Notes: generated by a model from the sequence alone, not told the origin. A stretch of 64,000 bases of DNA from Lachnospiraceae bacterium (GCA_024685315.1 JAIKVW010000016.1:97644-161643), one strand, 5' to 3'; numbered from the stretch's first letter, positions 17,192-27,591 are shown. Translations and numbers: made by a program.

Positions 17192-20100
17192 GACGAAGTG
17201 GACGTATGATCAGAAGAGGGCTATCGAGTCAAGAGGCCGGGACGTTCTGGTAGCGGCGGCTGCCGGATCAGGGAAAACCGCGGTCCTCACAGGGAGGATA
17301 GTAGAGCTTCTTACCGACAGCAAAGACCCGATTGATGTTGACAGGATACTTGTCGTAACCTTTACAAAGGCTGCCGCGGCAGAGATGCGTGACAGGATAT
17401 CTGCGGGAATAGAAAGCAAACTTGAAGTGCTTCCAGGAGACCCTTTTCTTACGAAACAGAAGCTGCTGCTGAATTATGCGGATATTTCCACCATAGACAG
17501 TTTCTGTATGAGATTTATCAGGGAACACTTCGAGGATCTGGGAATAGACCCGGGCTCCCGAGTAGGAGAAGAAGGTGAGATCAATCTCCTTAAAAGAGAA
17601 ACAGCTGATGAAGTACTTGAGGAGTACTATGCCCAGGGAGACCCGGATTTCCTCGAATTCGTAGAGAAATATGCCGGCGGGAGAGACGACAGTTCCCTCT
17701 CGGAGCTGATACTTGACCTTTATGATCACTCCACCGGAAATCCCTGGCCTGATAAATGGCTGGACAAATGCCTCGAGGCGTATGTGAATTTCGATCACAG
17801 CAGCGCGAAGCAGAGAATGGAAGAGCTGTACATGCAGATATTCAGGTCGCAGGCTTCGGAAGGACTCTCACAGGCGCAGTATGCCTTATCGCTCTGCAAT
17901 AAGAGCGGCGGCCCCTCGTGGTATCTGAACGGGTTTTCCGCGGATCAGGACATTTTCCGGTTCCTGCTGGAAGCAAAGGATATTGCCGAGGCGGCCGCTA
18001 AGCTTAAAGACCTGAAGTTCGGTAAGATCGGCAGCAAACCTTCGGGAGTTCCCGAACCCTCAGATTCCACTCTTGTTAAGAAGATCAGGGAAGGATATAA
18101 GAATAATATAAAAGATCTTCAGAAGATGCAGATGTTCTCCGAGACTGACACGATCGCTGAAGAGATGAAATATCTTGCGCCTTCGGTGAGCGTCCTTATA
18201 TCACTCGTAAAGTCATTTTCCGCGAGATTTGCAGAGGTGAAAAAGGAGCGCTGCCTGATAGATTTTGACGATCTGGAGCATTTTACCCTCAGCCTTCTCG
18301 GCAGGCCTTCGGATGACGGGAGCGAGACTTTTCCGACAGAGCTCGCGGACAAGGCGGCTGCAGGTTTCGACGCAGTGATCGTCGATGAGTATCAGGACTG
18401 CAACATGGTCCAGGAACTCATTATGGATATGCTGAGCGGGGGACGCGCGGGGAAGCACGACCGTTTTATGGTCGGAGATATGAAGCAGAGCATCTATATG
18501 TTCCGCCAGGCAGACGCGAAAATATTTGCGGATAAATACGAAAAATACGCTGTCAGCGATACGGCCCTGAAGATAGACCTTAACAGCAATTTCAGGAGCC
18601 GCAGCCAGGTGCTGGAGAGCGTTAACTATATTTTTGAAAGGCTTATGACCAGGGAGACCAGCGGCATAGAATATGATAACGCCGCAAGGCTGGTACCGGG
18701 AAGGCAGTTCCCGGAAAACCCTGACAAAGCTCAGGAAAGCGAAGAGGATGATCCCTACAGGACCGAGATACTTCTGGCAGATTATGACAGGGAGAGCATT
18801 GCGGTATCTGAGCACAATATGAGCGCTATGGAGCTCGAGGCCATAATGGCAGCGCAGAAGATCCGGGAACTGACTGATCCTGTGAAAGGACTGCAGATCT
18901 ACGACAAGGATCTCGGCGCGTACAGGGTCTGCAGCTTTGGCGACATAGCGGTGCTCGTCAGAAAGAAAAAAGGCTGGTCGGATACCTTCTTCAGAGTTCT
19001 GTCAAAACAAGGCATACCGGTCATTTCACAGGCCGGCGGGGGCTTCTTTGACACTATGGAGATAGAGCTTCTGACGGCTATGCTGAAGAGTATAGACAAT
19101 CCTCAGCAGGATATCTTCTTTACGGCTTTCATGCACAGCCCGATGGAAGGTTTTTCATCCGAAGAGCTTGCCCTTATGAGAAGCGAGCGCCGGGGAGGGA
19201 GCATCTATGATGCTGCGCATTCCTATGCGGAAAATCATCCGGATCATGAAAAGCTTATTCGTTTTCTCAGATTCTTTGATGAGATGCGGGTATATTCGGA
19301 AGGCGCAGAGGTGCCGGCATTCATAAGGAAACTCTGCGATGAAAGCGGATTTACTGAGTATATCAGCGTGCTTCCGCAGGGCAAGGGGCGCTGGGAAAAT
19401 GTAATGCGTTTTTCAGACCTTGCAAGGGGATTTGCGGCCGGAGGAAAACACGATCTTTACAGTTTTATCCAGTATATTGATTCACTGAAAGAGAACGGAT
19501 ATGATCCCGGAGAGGCTTCAGGAGGCTCTGCGGAAAACTGTGTCCAGGTCATGAGCGTGCATAAGAGCAAGGGCCTTCAGTTCCCGGTGGTCCTGCTTTC
19601 GGGGACCGGCCAGAATTTTAACATCAGGGACGAAAAGGCTGCCTTTCTGTTCCATCCTGAATTAGGAGCCGGGCTTAATATCGTTAACCTTAGATCCAGG
19701 ATGAAGTCTTCGAGCCAGTATAAAGACTTTATTTCAGAGATAAAGCAGCGTGAAAACTCCGGAGAGGAAATGCGTATTCTCTACGTTGCGATGACAAGGG
19801 CGGAGGAGAAGCTCATTATTACCGGGACGGTCGAAGGTGCAGAAAGCAGATCTGAAATATGGAGACAGTCCTTTAAGCCCGGAAGTGCCCTCATGAATCC
19901 GGCCATGGTCTTCAATGCGAAGAATTTTTTTGACTGGATAATGCCTATTGTGATCCGGGATCTTGAACGACCCAGCCCTTCCGGGTTCTTTTCACTGCGT
20001 GTAAAGGATTCTTCCGGGATAGCGATGGGAGAGACCGCCGAGAAGATGAGATGGGACAGCCGCAGGAAAGAGATCATCAACATCCTGGAGCAGAAGAATC

Positions 20101-20900
20101 TTAGCGACGCAGATGACGAGAATACCGCCAGACTTCTTGACGAAGACGAGGACTTTGAGTACGGATATAAGGATATAATGAAGCTGAAGGGCAAATACAG
20201 CGTATCGGCCCTGACTCATAATTTCAGCAGTATAGAGGAAGACTTTGAAAGCACCAGGCTCTTCGCGGCTCCATCAGAACCCGGCAAGACCGGCGCCGGT
20301 GCTCAAGAGAAAGGTACCGCATTCCACAGAGTGCTCGAAAAGCTTGATTTTCGAAATGTACCGGATACTGCCTGCAGCGGGGATGCAGAAGACAAGTTAA
20401 GAGCTTTCGCTGAATCCGAGCTTTCCCGCATGGAAAACAGCAGGTTTATTACCGACGAACAGCGGGGGGAAATAGACCTCAACATGCTGGTGCGTTTCCT
20501 TTCCTCGCCGCTCTGCGCAAGGCTGAAGAAAGCCGCGGCCTGCGGAAAGCTTAGAAGAGAATCGCGCTTCGTTATGCAGGTCCCGGCTTCGGAAATAGAT
20601 CCTTCGGTAAAGAGCAGTGAGCCGGTGCTGGTGCAGGGCGTGATCGATGCCTGGTTTACCGAAAAAAGCGGCGAAGATGCGGACAAAGAGCAGATCGTGC
20701 TTGTAGATTACAAGACCGACCGTGTTCCTCTTTCAAGAGCGGCTTATGTGCTTAAAAAGCGTTATGCAAGGCAGCTTGCCATGTACAGCAGTGCGGTCTC
20801 GCGCTCTTACGGCCTTGAGACCGGAGAGTGTCTCATATATTCGTTGTTTGCCGGAATCGAGATCCGTATCGATCCGGAACAGGATACGGTTAATAATTGA
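17184..20900 (+). CDS. addA: ATP-dependent helicase/nuclease subunit A (AddA)
   Basis: A 1238-residue UvrD-type helicase-nuclease, partner of AddB. Helicase motifs in order are WTYDQKRAIE (Q motif), AAAGSGKTAVL (Walker A), VTFTKAAAAEMRDRI (Ia), AVIVDEYQDCN (Walker B), MVGDMKQSIYMFRQAD (III), LNSNFRSR (IV), VMSVHKSKGLQFPVV (V) and ILYVAMTRAEEKL (VI). The C-terminal nuclease domain has LVDYKTDRV. All active-site motifs are intact, so both strands should be translocated and cut. The start ATG 17184 lies inside the end of addB. Confidence 0.97.
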   Translation: MSETKWTYDQKRAIESRGRDVLVAAAAGSGKTAVLTGRIVELLTDSKDPIDVDRILVVTFTKAAAAEMRDRISAGIESKLEVLPGDPFLTKQKLLLNYADISTIDSFCMRFIREHFEDLGIDPGSRVGEEGEINLLKRETADEVLEEYYAQGDPDFLEFVEKYAGGRDDSSLSELILDLYDHSTGNPWPDKWLDKCLEAYVNFDHSSAKQRMEELYMQIFRSQASEGLSQAQYALSLCNKSGGPSWYLNGFSADQDIFRFLLEAKDIAEAAAKLKDLKFGKIGSKPSGVPEPSDSTLVKKIREGYKNNIKDLQKMQMFSETDTIAEEMKYLAPSVSVLISLVKSFSARFAEVKKERCLIDFDDLEHFTLSLLGRPSDDGSETFPTELADKAAAGFDAVIVDEYQDCNMVQELIMDMLSGGRAGKHDRFMVGDMKQSIYMFRQADAKIFADKYEKYAVSDTALKIDLNSNFRSRSQVLESVNYIFERLMTRETSGIEYDNAARLVPGRQFPENPDKAQESEEDDPYRTEILLADYDRESIAVSEHNMSAMELEAIMAAQKIRELTDPVKGLQIYDKDLGAYRVCSFGDIAVLVRKKKGWSDTFFRVLSKQGIPVISQAGGGFFDTMEIELLTAMLKSIDNPQQDIFFTAFMHSPMEGFSSEELALMRSERRGGSIYDAAHSYAENHPDHEKLIRFLRFFDEMRVYSEGAEVPAFIRKLCDESGFTEYISVLPQGKGRWENVMRFSDLARGFAAGGKHDLYSFIQYIDSLKENGYDPGEASGGSAENCVQVMSVHKSKGLQFPVVLLSGTGQNFNIRDEKAAFLFHPELGAGLNIVNLRSRMKSSSQYKDFISEIKQRENSGEEMRILYVAMTRAEEKLIITGTVEGAESRSEIWRQSFKPGSALMNPAMVFNAKNFFDWIMPIVIRDLERPSPSGFFSLRVKDSSGIAMGETAEKMRWDSRRKEIINILEQKNLSDADDENTARLLDEDEDFEYGYKDIMKLKGKYSVSALTHNFSSIEEDFESTRLFAAPSEPGKTGAGAQEKGTAFHRVLEKLDFRNVPDTACSGDAEDKLRAFAESELSRMENSRFITDEQRGEIDLNMLVRFLSSPLCARLKKAAACGKLRRESRFVMQVPASEIDPSVKSSEPVLVQGVIDAWFTEKSGEDADKEQIVLVDYKTDRVPLSRAAYVLKKRYARQLAMYSSAVSRSYGLETGECLIYSLFAGIEIRIDPEQDTVNN

Positions 20901-20915
20901 TTGGGGGACGGAGTA

Positions 20916-21953
20916 TTGAAACCTGCAAGGATAATATCGTTAATCGTAATTGTGGTCATCGGTATAGCAGTGGGAAGATTTGCTTTCGAGAAATACTACT
21001 ATGAAGAGCCGGAGAAAAGCTTCAGCGAGGCTTTTGAAGCACTCAAAAGCAATAATAAAGAAGAGGCCAAGAAATATATCGACTACAATGCATTCAGATC
21101 TGATGCCGGCAGTGAAGAAGTCTACGAGGCGCTGATGACTGATTTTGAATACACTCTCGACAGCATTGTGAGGGACGAGTCAGACCGAAAATCAGCTACA
21201 GCGCACGTTACTGTCAGCAACCGCGATTTCAAGAAGATCTACGGAGAATTCGTGGTAAAGGCATACCAGAAAGCCATCAATAATACTTATGCCGAGGATC
21301 CGCTAAGCGACGACGAGCTAAAGGTCGAACTGGACGCGCTCCTTCTGGAGATGCTTGAAACTTCCGATACGGACCCGGTCATAGCTGAGCTTGAGTTCAA
21401 AATGAACAGGACAGAGCGCATCTGGCATATCGAGGTCAGCGAAAACGATATAGACTTGATATTCGGCAGGATAATGACTGCAAGAAGAAATGCTGAGATC
21501 ATCCTGGGCGATATGAGCAGCGAGGCCCTGGCTACTATCGAGACCGCCTACAAGGAAGAACTGAACGACTCCGTTACAATGATCCGCAACAGCGCCCATT
21601 TCATAGTTGATGATGTCTGGAACAACTGCCTCAGGCACATAATCAGCTGTATTGATGCCGGTACAGATGCGGAAGGCAGAGAGTACGACCTTTCAGAAGG
21701 AATGGCCCAGCTCGATGTTCTGAGGACTGAGCTTATCAGGTTCCACATTAATATCAGCAGTCTTGATGGTGAGGAATACTCCTCTATCAGGTCTGCATGG
21801 AACAGTTATATGAATGAATTTGAAAGCCTGTACACTGAGATCGTAGAGGCTGATCCGGAACCCGAGGACTACGACTATGAACCGGATACCGCAGCCCTTA
21901 TATCCGCTATGCAGCTGTTCTCTGATCTTGCCTATGGCCAGCCCGGAAGCTGA
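20916..21953 (+). CDS. Membrane-anchored protein of unknown function downstream of addBA
   Basis: A 345-residue protein with one N-terminal membrane helix (ARIISLIVIVVIGIAVGRFA) and an otherwise soluble, acidic, mostly helical extracytoplasmic part. Lacking a lipobox cysteine and a signal peptidase site, it is probably a single-pass anchored protein. The region after the helix (SFSEAFEALKSNNKEEAKKY and DFEYTLDSIV) has the look of DUF5105/DUF4878-type domains found on Firmicute cell surfaces, but I cannot assign it firmly. The C-terminus is rich in Glu, Asp and Tyr. TTG 20916 preceded by GGGGGACGGAG is preferred; TTG 20901 directly after the addA stop is the alternative. Cotranscription with addBA is likely; a shared role is not implied. 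Confidence 0.75.
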   Translation: MKPARIISLIVIVVIGIAVGRFAFEKYYYEEPEKSFSEAFEALKSNNKEEAKKYIDYNAFRSDAGSEEVYEALMTDFEYTLDSIVRDESDRKSATAHVTVSNRDFKKIYGEFVVKAYQKAINNTYAEDPLSDDELKVELDALLLEMLETSDTDPVIAELEFKMNRTERIWHIEVSENDIDLIFGRIMTARRNAEIILGDMSSEALATIETAYKEELNDSVTMIRNSAHFIVDDVWNNCLRHIISCIDAGTDAEGREYDLSEGMAQLDVLRTELIRFHINISSLDGEEYSSIRSAWNSYMNEFESLYTEIVEADPEPEDYDYEPDTAALISAMQLFSDLAYGQPGS

Positions 21954-21965
21954 GCAACTTTATTC

Positions 21966-21994
21966 TTGCGGATATCTCATTGATAATGTAGAAT
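21966..21994 (+). promoter_or_regulatory. Possible promoter of hisS-aspS-glyA
   Basis: TTGCGG (21966-21971) and TAGAAT (21989-21994) are 17 bases apart, about 30 bases before hisS. No T-box leader fits in the 73-base gap. Confidence 0.4.
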
Positions 21995-22026
21995 GATTTT
22001 TAGCGTTAAAAACAAGGAGCTTACTT

Positions 22027-23286
22027 ATGAAACTTATTAAAACACCGGTCAAGGGAATGGCCGATATGCTTCCGTCTGATATGAGGCTGAGGAACCTTGT
22101 CCTAGCCAGGATCAGGAAGAATTACTCATCGCGCGGATTTATGGAGATCGAGACTCCAGCGATGGAGCATATCGAAAACCTTACTTCCAAGCAGGGCGGG
22201 GACAATGAAAAGCTTATATTCAAGGTCCTGAAGCGCGGCGCTGAACTTCGGCGGGCTATTGACGCAGGTAATGAAGAATTTGCCGACAGCGGACTGAGGT
22301 ATGACCTTACGGTACCCCTCGTGCGTTACTATTCTAATAATAAAGAGAAGCTTCCGGTTCCTTTTAAGGCGCTCCAGATCGGAAACGTATGGCGCGCTGA
22401 CAATCCTCAGAAAGGGCGTTTCCGCCAGTTCACCCAGTGCGATATCGATATTCTCGGGGATGAGACCGACTTGGCCGAGATCGAGCTTATTTCAGCTACA
22501 GCCGGGACACTTACGGATCTATTTGAGGGAACCGATATTACAGGATTTACGGTGCACATAAATGACCGGAGGATACTTGCGGCAGCAGCGGTAAAGGCAG
22601 GATTCCGGGAAGAAGATCTGGAGAGCGTGCTGATCTCGCTCGACAAATATGACAAGATCGGAAAAGACGGCGTCAGGGCTGAGCTTATCGAGAACGGTTT
22701 CAGCGCGGAAGCTGCAGATAACTATCTTGGACTTTATGATGGCGGGGATGTTTCCTGCGAAGAGTTCTGCGATAAGATCGGTGAGGAACTCCTTCCGGTT
22801 TCCGTAAAGGACTGGCTGCTCGAGATAATGGAGTGCGCCGCGGCCGAGACCGGCGATAATGTGACCCTCAAATTTGATCCCTCGCTTGTAAGAGGCATGG
22901 GATACTACACCGGGACGATCTTCGAGGTAACTGTCGACGGATATGGATTTTCAATTGCCGGCGGCGGAAGATATGACAGGATGGTAGGCAAGTTTACCGG
23001 GCAGGAGACCTGCGCATGCGGTTTCTCCATAGGCTTTGAGCGCATTATTACCATACTTAAGGACAAGCTTCAGGATACCGTTAAACTGCCTGAGGGCAGC
23101 ACGGCCATCCTCATTGACAAAAAGGTAAATGCAGAGAAGAAACTTGCGGCCCTGCACCAGGCGGCAGAGCTCAGGGAACAGGGGCTGACGGTCATCGTCG
23201 AACCCATGCGCAAGAACATGAAGCAGCAGATAGCTCTTCTTGAGGATGAAGGATACACCGAGTTCCTGAAGATATACAATGATTAA
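22027..23286 (+). CDS. hisS: Histidine--tRNA ligase
   Basis: A 419-residue class II aminoacyl-tRNA synthetase. Motif 1 lies in FMEIETPAMEHIE, motif 2 around LQIGNVWRADNPQKGRFRQF, and the histidine-specific segments LVRGMGYYTGTIFEV and IAGGGRYDRMVGKF follow; the C-terminal anticodon-binding domain begins near residue 335. The length is normal. It is followed by aspS after 45 bases; the hisS-aspS pair is a common Firmicute arrangement. Confidence 0.97.
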   Translation: MKLIKTPVKGMADMLPSDMRLRNLVLARIRKNYSSRGFMEIETPAMEHIENLTSKQGGDNEKLIFKVLKRGAELRRAIDAGNEEFADSGLRYDLTVPLVRYYSNNKEKLPVPFKALQIGNVWRADNPQKGRFRQFTQCDIDILGDETDLAEIELISATAGTLTDLFEGTDITGFTVHINDRRILAAAAVKAGFREEDLESVLISLDKYDKIGKDGVRAELIENGFSAEAADNYLGLYDGGDVSCEEFCDKIGEELLPVSVKDWLLEIMECAAAETGDNVTLKFDPSLVRGMGYYTGTIFEVTVDGYGFSIAGGGRYDRMVGKFTGQETCACGFSIGFERIITILKDKLQDTVKLPEGSTAILIDKKVNAEKKLAALHQAAELREQGLTVIVEPMRKNMKQQIALLEDEGYTEFLKIYND

Positions 23287-23331
23287 AATATTAGCAGAAA
23301 ACTGCTTTATTATTTGAAAGGAGCCTTTGAA

Positions 23332-25140
23332 ATGGCAGAGTCACTGGGCGGTATGAAACGTTCACACCGCTGCACAGAAGTCAGCAGTTCCAATCTCGGC
23401 GAGACAGTTACCGTGATGGGCTGGGTACAGAAGAACCGCAATAAGGGAGGTCTGATTTTCGTTGATCTCCGTGACAGGACCGGGATCCTCCAGATCATCT
23501 TCGAAGAATCACAGTGCGGAAGTGAAGTTTTCGAGAAGGCAGGGAAGCTGCGCGCAGAGTTTACCATTGCCGTAAAAGGCGTTGTGGCAAAGCGCGCCGG
23601 CGCGGTAAATGAGAACCTTGCTACCGGAGATATTGAGGTCATCGCAAAAGAACTCAAGATCCTGGCTGAAGCTGAGACGCCTCCTTTCCACATCGAGGAA
23701 AACAGCAAGACGAGGGATGAAATCAGGCTGAAGTACAGATATCTTGACCTTAGAAGGCCTGACCTTCAGAGAGTTATCATGATGAGGAGCGAGATCTGCC
23801 GCGTCGTGAGGAATTTCCTTGCCGAGGAAGGTTTTATCGAGATCGAGACTCCTATGCTTACCAAGAGCACCCCGGAAGGAGCGCGCGACTATCTGGTGCC
23901 GAGCCGTATTCATAAGGGCAGCTTTTACGCCCTTCCGCAGTCACCCCAGCTTTTTAAACAGCTCCTGATGGTAGCGGGCTACGACCGCTATTATCAGCTG
24001 GCAAGGTGCTTCCGCGATGAGGACCTCAGAGCGCACAGACAGCCCGAGTTCACCCAGATCGACATGGAGCTCTCATTCGTTGACCAGGAAGACGTTATCG
24101 ATGTAAATGAGAGACTTATGAAGACCCTGTTCAAGGAGATCCTTGACATTGATATCGATACTCCGCTTCGCAGGATGACCTGGCATGAAGCTATGGAGCG
24201 ATTCGGTTCCGATAAGCCTGACACAAGGTTCGGCATGGAGCTTAAGAACGTATCTGAAGTCGTAAAGGACTGCGGGTTCGGAGTTTTCTCCGGAGCAGTC
24301 GCTGCCGGCGGGAGCGTTCGAGGCATCAATGCTAAAGGCCAGGCAGGAATGCCCAGAAAAAAAATAGACGCGCTTACGGAATTCGTTAAAGGATACGGCG
24401 CAAAGGGTATTGCTTACATACAGATTCACGAAGACGGATCGATCAAATCTTCATTTTCAAAGTTCATGTCAGACGATGAGATGAAGGCTCTTATCGGCGC
24501 GCTCGAAGGCGAGCCCGGCGACCTTCTCCTTCTTGTGGCAGATAAGAACAAGATAGTATTCTCGGCTCTCGGGGGGCTCCGCCTTGAGCTTGGAGAGCAG
24601 ATGGGACTTATTGACAAGGACCGCTACGATTTCCTGTGGATCACGGATTTCCCTCTTCTTGAATGGTCAGAAGAAGAGAACAGGTTCATGGCCGAGCATC
24701 ATCCCTTCACAATGCCGAAGGAAGAAGACTGGGAATACATCGACAGCGATCCAGGCAGGGTCCGCGCCCAGGCCTATGACATCGTCCTTAACGGAAATGA
24801 GATCGGCGGCGGTTCTGTGAGGATACACCGCAGCGATATCCAGGAAAAGATGTTTGAAGTCCTTGGCTTCACCCCTGAAAGGGCGCAGGAACAGTTCGGA
24901 TTCCTGCTCACCGCTTTCAAGTACGGTGTTCCGCCTCACGCAGGACTTGCATACGGTCTTGACAGACTGGTCATGCTTATGGCAAAAGTAGATACCATCA
25001 GGGACGTAATAGCATTCCCGAAGGTAAAGGATGCTTCCTGCCTCATGACCGAGGCTCCTGGCAGGGTAGACGCACAGCAGCTTGAAGAACTTGGTATTTC
25101 AATTACAGAGGATAAGGAGGAAGAGAATGTTCAGCTTTAA
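23332..25140 (+). CDS. aspS: Aspartate--tRNA ligase
   Basis: A 602-residue bacterial-type AspRS. The N-terminal OB anticodon domain includes [20 protein letters not shown]; class II motifs include [20 protein letters not shown] and [20 protein letters not shown] then [19 protein letters not shown]; the GAD insertion domain lies about 300-410; and motif 3 is [14 protein letters not shown] 23332 is chosen because AAGGAG lies 8 bases upstream; the in-frame TTG at 23314 is not needed. Whether it also charges tRNA-Asn cannot be told here, as gatCAB is not in the window. Its end overlaps glyA by 14 bases. Confidence 0.97.
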   Translation: MAESLGGMKRSHRCTEVSSSNLGETVTVMGWVQKNRNKGGLIFVDLRDRTGILQIIFEESQCGSEVFEKAGKLRAEFTIAVKGVVAKRAGAVNENLATGDIEVIAKELKILAEAETPPFHIEENSKTRDEIRLKYRYLDLRRPDLQRVIMMRSEICRVVRNFLAEEGFIEIETPMLTKSTPEGARDYLVPSRIHKGSFYALPQSPQLFKQLLMVAGYDRYYQLARCFRDEDLRAHRQPEFTQIDMELSFVDQEDVIDVNERLMKTLFKEILDIDIDTPLRRMTWHEAMERFGSDKPDTRFGMELKNVSEVVKDCGFGVFSGAVAAGGSVRGINAKGQAGMPRKKIDALTEFVKGYGAKGIAYIQIHEDGSIKSSFSKFMSDDEMKALIGALEGEPGDLLLLVADKNKIVFSALGGLRLELGEQMGLIDKDRYDFLWITDFPLLEWSEEENRFMAEHHPFTMPKEEDWEYIDSDPGRVRAQAYDIVLNGNEIGGGSVRIHRSDIQEKMFEVLGFTPERAQEQFGFLLTAFKYGVPPHAGLAYGLDRLVMLMAKVDTIRDVIAFPKVKDASCLMTEAPGRVDAQQLEELGISITEDKEEENVQL

Positions 25141-26365
25141 AGAGATCGAAGCAGTTGACCGCGAGATAGCAGAGGCTATACAGCTTGAGGCCGGAAGGCA
25201 GAATCAGAACATTGAGCTTATTGCATCTGAGAACTTCACCAGCAAGGCCGTTATGGCTGCAATGGGCAGCCCCCTTACCAACAAATATGCTGAAGGCTAT
25301 CCCGGAAAGCGCTATTACGGCGGATGCCAGTATGTGGACATCGTTGAGAACCTCGCTATCGATCGTGTAAAAGAACTCTACGGCGCTGCATACGCAAATG
25401 TACAGCCTCATTCGGGAGCTCAGGCCAATATGGCTGTTTTCATGGCCCTTCTTAAGCCCGGCGATACCTATATGGGAATGAGTCTTGACCACGGCGGGCA
25501 CCTTACCCACGGAAGCCCTGCCAATTTCTCCGGAAAGATCTATCATGTTGTGCCTTACGGAGTCGATGACAACGGTTTCATCGATTATGACAAAGTAAGG
25601 GAGATCGCCATTGAGTGCAGGCCCAAAATGATAATCGCAGGGGCAAGCGCATACTGCAGGACCATCGATTTCAAGAGGTTCCGCGAGATCGCAGATGAAG
25701 TTGGGGCTTATCTTATGGTTGACATGGCCCATATCGCTGGTCTTGTCGCTGCAGGGCTTCATCCGAGCCCGGTTCCCTACGCGCATGTGGTCACCTCGAC
25801 TACACACAAGACTCTCAGGGGGCCGAGAGGCGGAATAATCATCTGCGGCACCGATGAGTTCTCAAAGAAGCTTAACTCCGCAATATTCCCCGGTACCCAG
25901 GGCGGACCGCTTGAGCATATCATTGCAGCCAAGGCAGTCGCTTTCAAAGAGGCTCTGAGCCCGGAATTCAAGGAATACCAGCAGAGGATCCTGGATAACG
26001 CGCAGGCTCTCTGCAAGGGTCTTCAGGCACGCGGGGCAGTGATCGTTTCCGGAGGTACGGACAACCACCTTATGCTTATGGATGTAAGAGGATTCGGACT
26101 CACCGGAAAGCAGGCTGAAAAGATGCTCGACGAAGTGCATATTACCTGCAATAAGAACACCATTCCGAATGATCCTGAGTCGCCCTTCGTTACCAGCGGG
26201 CTGAGGCTTGGGACTCCTGCAGCCACCACCAGGGGCTTCAATACCGAAGATATGGATAAGGTCGCCGAAGCGATCGTCCTTACGCTTACTGATTTTGAGG
26301 CCAATAAGGAGAAAGCTGCAGCAATTGTTAAAGAGCTTACAGACAGGTATCCGCTCTATAGATAA
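25127..26365 (+). CDS. glyA: Serine hydroxymethyltransferase
   Basis: A 412-residue PLP enzyme interconverting serine and glycine with tetrahydrofolate. Marks are [59 protein letters not shown] and the PLP-lysine motif [19 protein letters not shown] 25127 has AAGGAGG upstream, inside the aspS end, so it is translationally coupled. A terminator follows. Together with serC at 43.5 kb it covers part of serine/glycine metabolism. Confidence 0.97.
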   Translation: MFSFKEIEAVDREIAEAIQLEAGRQNQNIELIASENFTSKAVMAAMGSPLTNKYAEGYPGKRYYGGCQYVDIVENLAIDRVKELYGAAYANVQPHSGAQANMAVFMALLKPGDTYMGMSLDHGGHLTHGSPANFSGKIYHVVPYGVDDNGFIDYDKVREIAIECRPKMIIAGASAYCRTIDFKRFREIADEVGAYLMVDMAHIAGLVAAGLHPSPVPYAHVVTSTTHKTLRGPRGGIIICGTDEFSKKLNSAIFPGTQGGPLEHIIAAKAVAFKEALSPEFKEYQQRILDNAQALCKGLQARGAVIVSGGTDNHLMLMDVRGFGLTGKQAEKMLDEVHITCNKNTIPNDPESPFVTSGLRLGTPAATTRGFNTEDMDKVAEAIVLTLTDFEANKEKAAAIVKELTDRYPLYR

Positions 26366-26380
26366 GATGCCTTAAAGGCA

Positions 26381-26437
26381 AAAACAGGGAGCTCCTGGCG
26401 CCGGGGATAAGACCGGTCTCAGGAGCGCCTTGTTTTT
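26381..26437. terminator. Terminator between glyA and the convergent HAD gene
   Basis: Imperfect arms (AAACAGGGAGCTCCTG at 26382-26397 against CAGGAGCGCCTTGTTT) enclose a 20-base loop; T-rich flanks occur on both sides, so it can serve both convergent genes. Confidence 0.7.
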
Positions 26438-26463
26438 ATGGGGGTCATAATTAATAAGACCCG

Positions 26464-27267
26464 TTATATAAGACCATAATGGATCAGTGCGTTTTTGATA
26501 CCGTCATTTTCAACAGTGTCTGTCACATACTCCGCAAAGTCCTCGAGTGCAGGCGCGTGAACCCCCATGGCAATTCCATGCCCCGCTGCTTTCAGCATCG
26601 GAAGGTCATTAGCCGCATCGCCGAAAGCATAGCTGTCCGACTCGGGGATCCCGAGCTTTTCGGCAAGGATTCGCATCCCCCTAGCCTTGGAGTTGCCTTT
26701 ACGGAGGATCTCGTAGATCCTTCCGCCGTAGTCGATTTCTTCGGCGACAGGCCTGATCTCTTTAAGGAAAGCGTCAATGTTTTCGTCGTCTGAATGGTCA
26801 CGCGAGGGGAAGATTATGAATTTGTAAAAGTCAAAATTTCTGTCATCCGTATATCCGGATGCAAAAAGTCCTTTCTTCCTGAAGCTTTCGGCAATATTGA
26901 TCAGAGGGCCGTGCAGATATTTGTCCGGTCTCATGTATACATCGTCAGGGCCTTCTATAAACGAGGGAATATTGTATTTAATTATGCCGTCGATGATAAG
27001 AGAGGCTTCTTCTGGCCGGAAGAGGTCAGAATATATTGTTTCGCCCTGGTAGATGATCTGAGCGCCGCAGCAGCATATGAAGCCGTCAAAAGGAAAGTCC
27101 CTGATTATGGAAGGCATTGTGCGGGTAGTGCGTCCGGTATTTACAAATGCAAGGTGCCCGTTCTCCCTTGCTTTAAGGATCGCTTCCTTTGCACTCTCAG
27201 GGAAAATCTCGGTTTCCTGGGTTATGAGTGTGCCGTCTATATCGAATAAAAGCATGCTCCTGTTCAT
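26464..27267 (-). CDS. HAD-superfamily phosphatase, Cof type
   Basis: A 267-residue Cof-type (class IIB) haloacid-dehalogenase phosphatase. Motif I is LLFDIDGTLI (catalytic Asp), motif II AFVNTGRTTR, a C2 cap follows, a Lys lies near GNSKARGMRIL, and motif IV is YAFGDAANDLPMLKAAGHGI. These cytosolic enzymes dephosphorylate sugar phosphates or cofactor precursors with loose specificity; the substrate here is unknown. ATG 27267 has GGAG 9 bases upstream. It is convergent with glyA and divergent from topB. Confidence 0.92.
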   Translation of the reverse strand: MNRSMLLFDIDGTLITQETEIFPESAKEAILKARENGHLAFVNTGRTTRTMPSIIRDFPFDGFICCCGAQIIYQGETIYSDLFRPEEASLIIDGIIKYNIPSFIEGPDDVYMRPDKYLHGPLINIAESFRKKGLFASGYTDDRNFDFYKFIIFPSRDHSDDENIDAFLKEIRPVAEEIDYGGRIYEILRKGNSKARGMRILAEKLGIPESDSYAFGDAANDLPMLKAAGHGIAMGVHAPALEDFAEYVTDTVENDGIKNALIHYGLI

Positions 27268-27330
27268 TGTGTAAGTGCTCCGTATACTGTTTCTGCAGGA
27301 TGAAACGATTTACTCACGATTATACCATGT

Positions 27331-27359
27331 TTGTCCGGGATGTGTAAAAGTGGTATAAT
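27331..27359 (+). promoter_or_regulatory. Promoter of topB, upstream of a structured leader
   Basis: TTGTCC (27331-27336) and a perfect TATAAT (27354-27359) are 17 bases apart. Transcription would begin near 27366, a few bases before the repeat element at 27371, so the repeat would form most of a roughly 280-base topB leader. Confidence 0.65.
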
Positions 27360-27370
27360 CTGTAATGATT

Positions 27371-27515
27371 CAGCACCCAGCCTCAGATCGGAAAAACTGG
27401 TCATTAAGCTTGCTTAAAAGCCAGGTTTTCCAATCTGAGGCCGGGCGGCCAAGAGGCGAAGCCTCTCTGGACGCCCACAGCGAGGAATGCGAAGCATTAC
27501 GAGCCTGGGTGCTTG
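27371..27515 (+). repeat. Multi-hairpin repeat element, copy A
   Basis: Nested inverted repeats fill this stretch. An outer 9-bp stem (27372-27380 with 27505-27513, AGCACCCAG) encloses three hairpins: a long one (CCTCAGAT 27381-27388 with 27433-27440, continuing GGAAAAACTGG with CCAGGTTTTCC and tipped by TTAAGC/GCTTAA); AGAGGC-GAA-GCCTCT near 27452-27466; and AATGC-GAA-GCATT near 27486-27498. A second copy lies at 31699-31833. The GCGAAGC tips are known as exceptionally stable mini-hairpins in single-stranded DNA. No coding potential is supported. Confidence 0.88.
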
Positions 27516-27536
27516 TGAGACAATCATCACAAAGGG

Positions 27537-27591
27537 CAAGAGGCGAAGCCTCTCTGGATGCCCACAGCGAGGAATGCGAAGCATTACGAGC
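27537..27591 (+). repeat. Duplicated half-unit of repeat copy A
   Basis: This 55-base segment repeats 27450-27504 with one difference (T for C at 27559), 87 bases downstream. It contains both GAA-tipped hairpins and gains its own closing stems with the flanks: GGGCA/TGCCC (27534-27538 with 27559-27563) and CCCACAGC/GCTGTGGG (27561-27568 with 27590-27597). Confidence 0.88.

Noticed and set aside
27450..27591. Direct repeats considered as a CRISPR array
   Set aside because: There are only two repeat units, each 55 bases with internal hairpins, a 32-base spacer, and no cas genes nearby.
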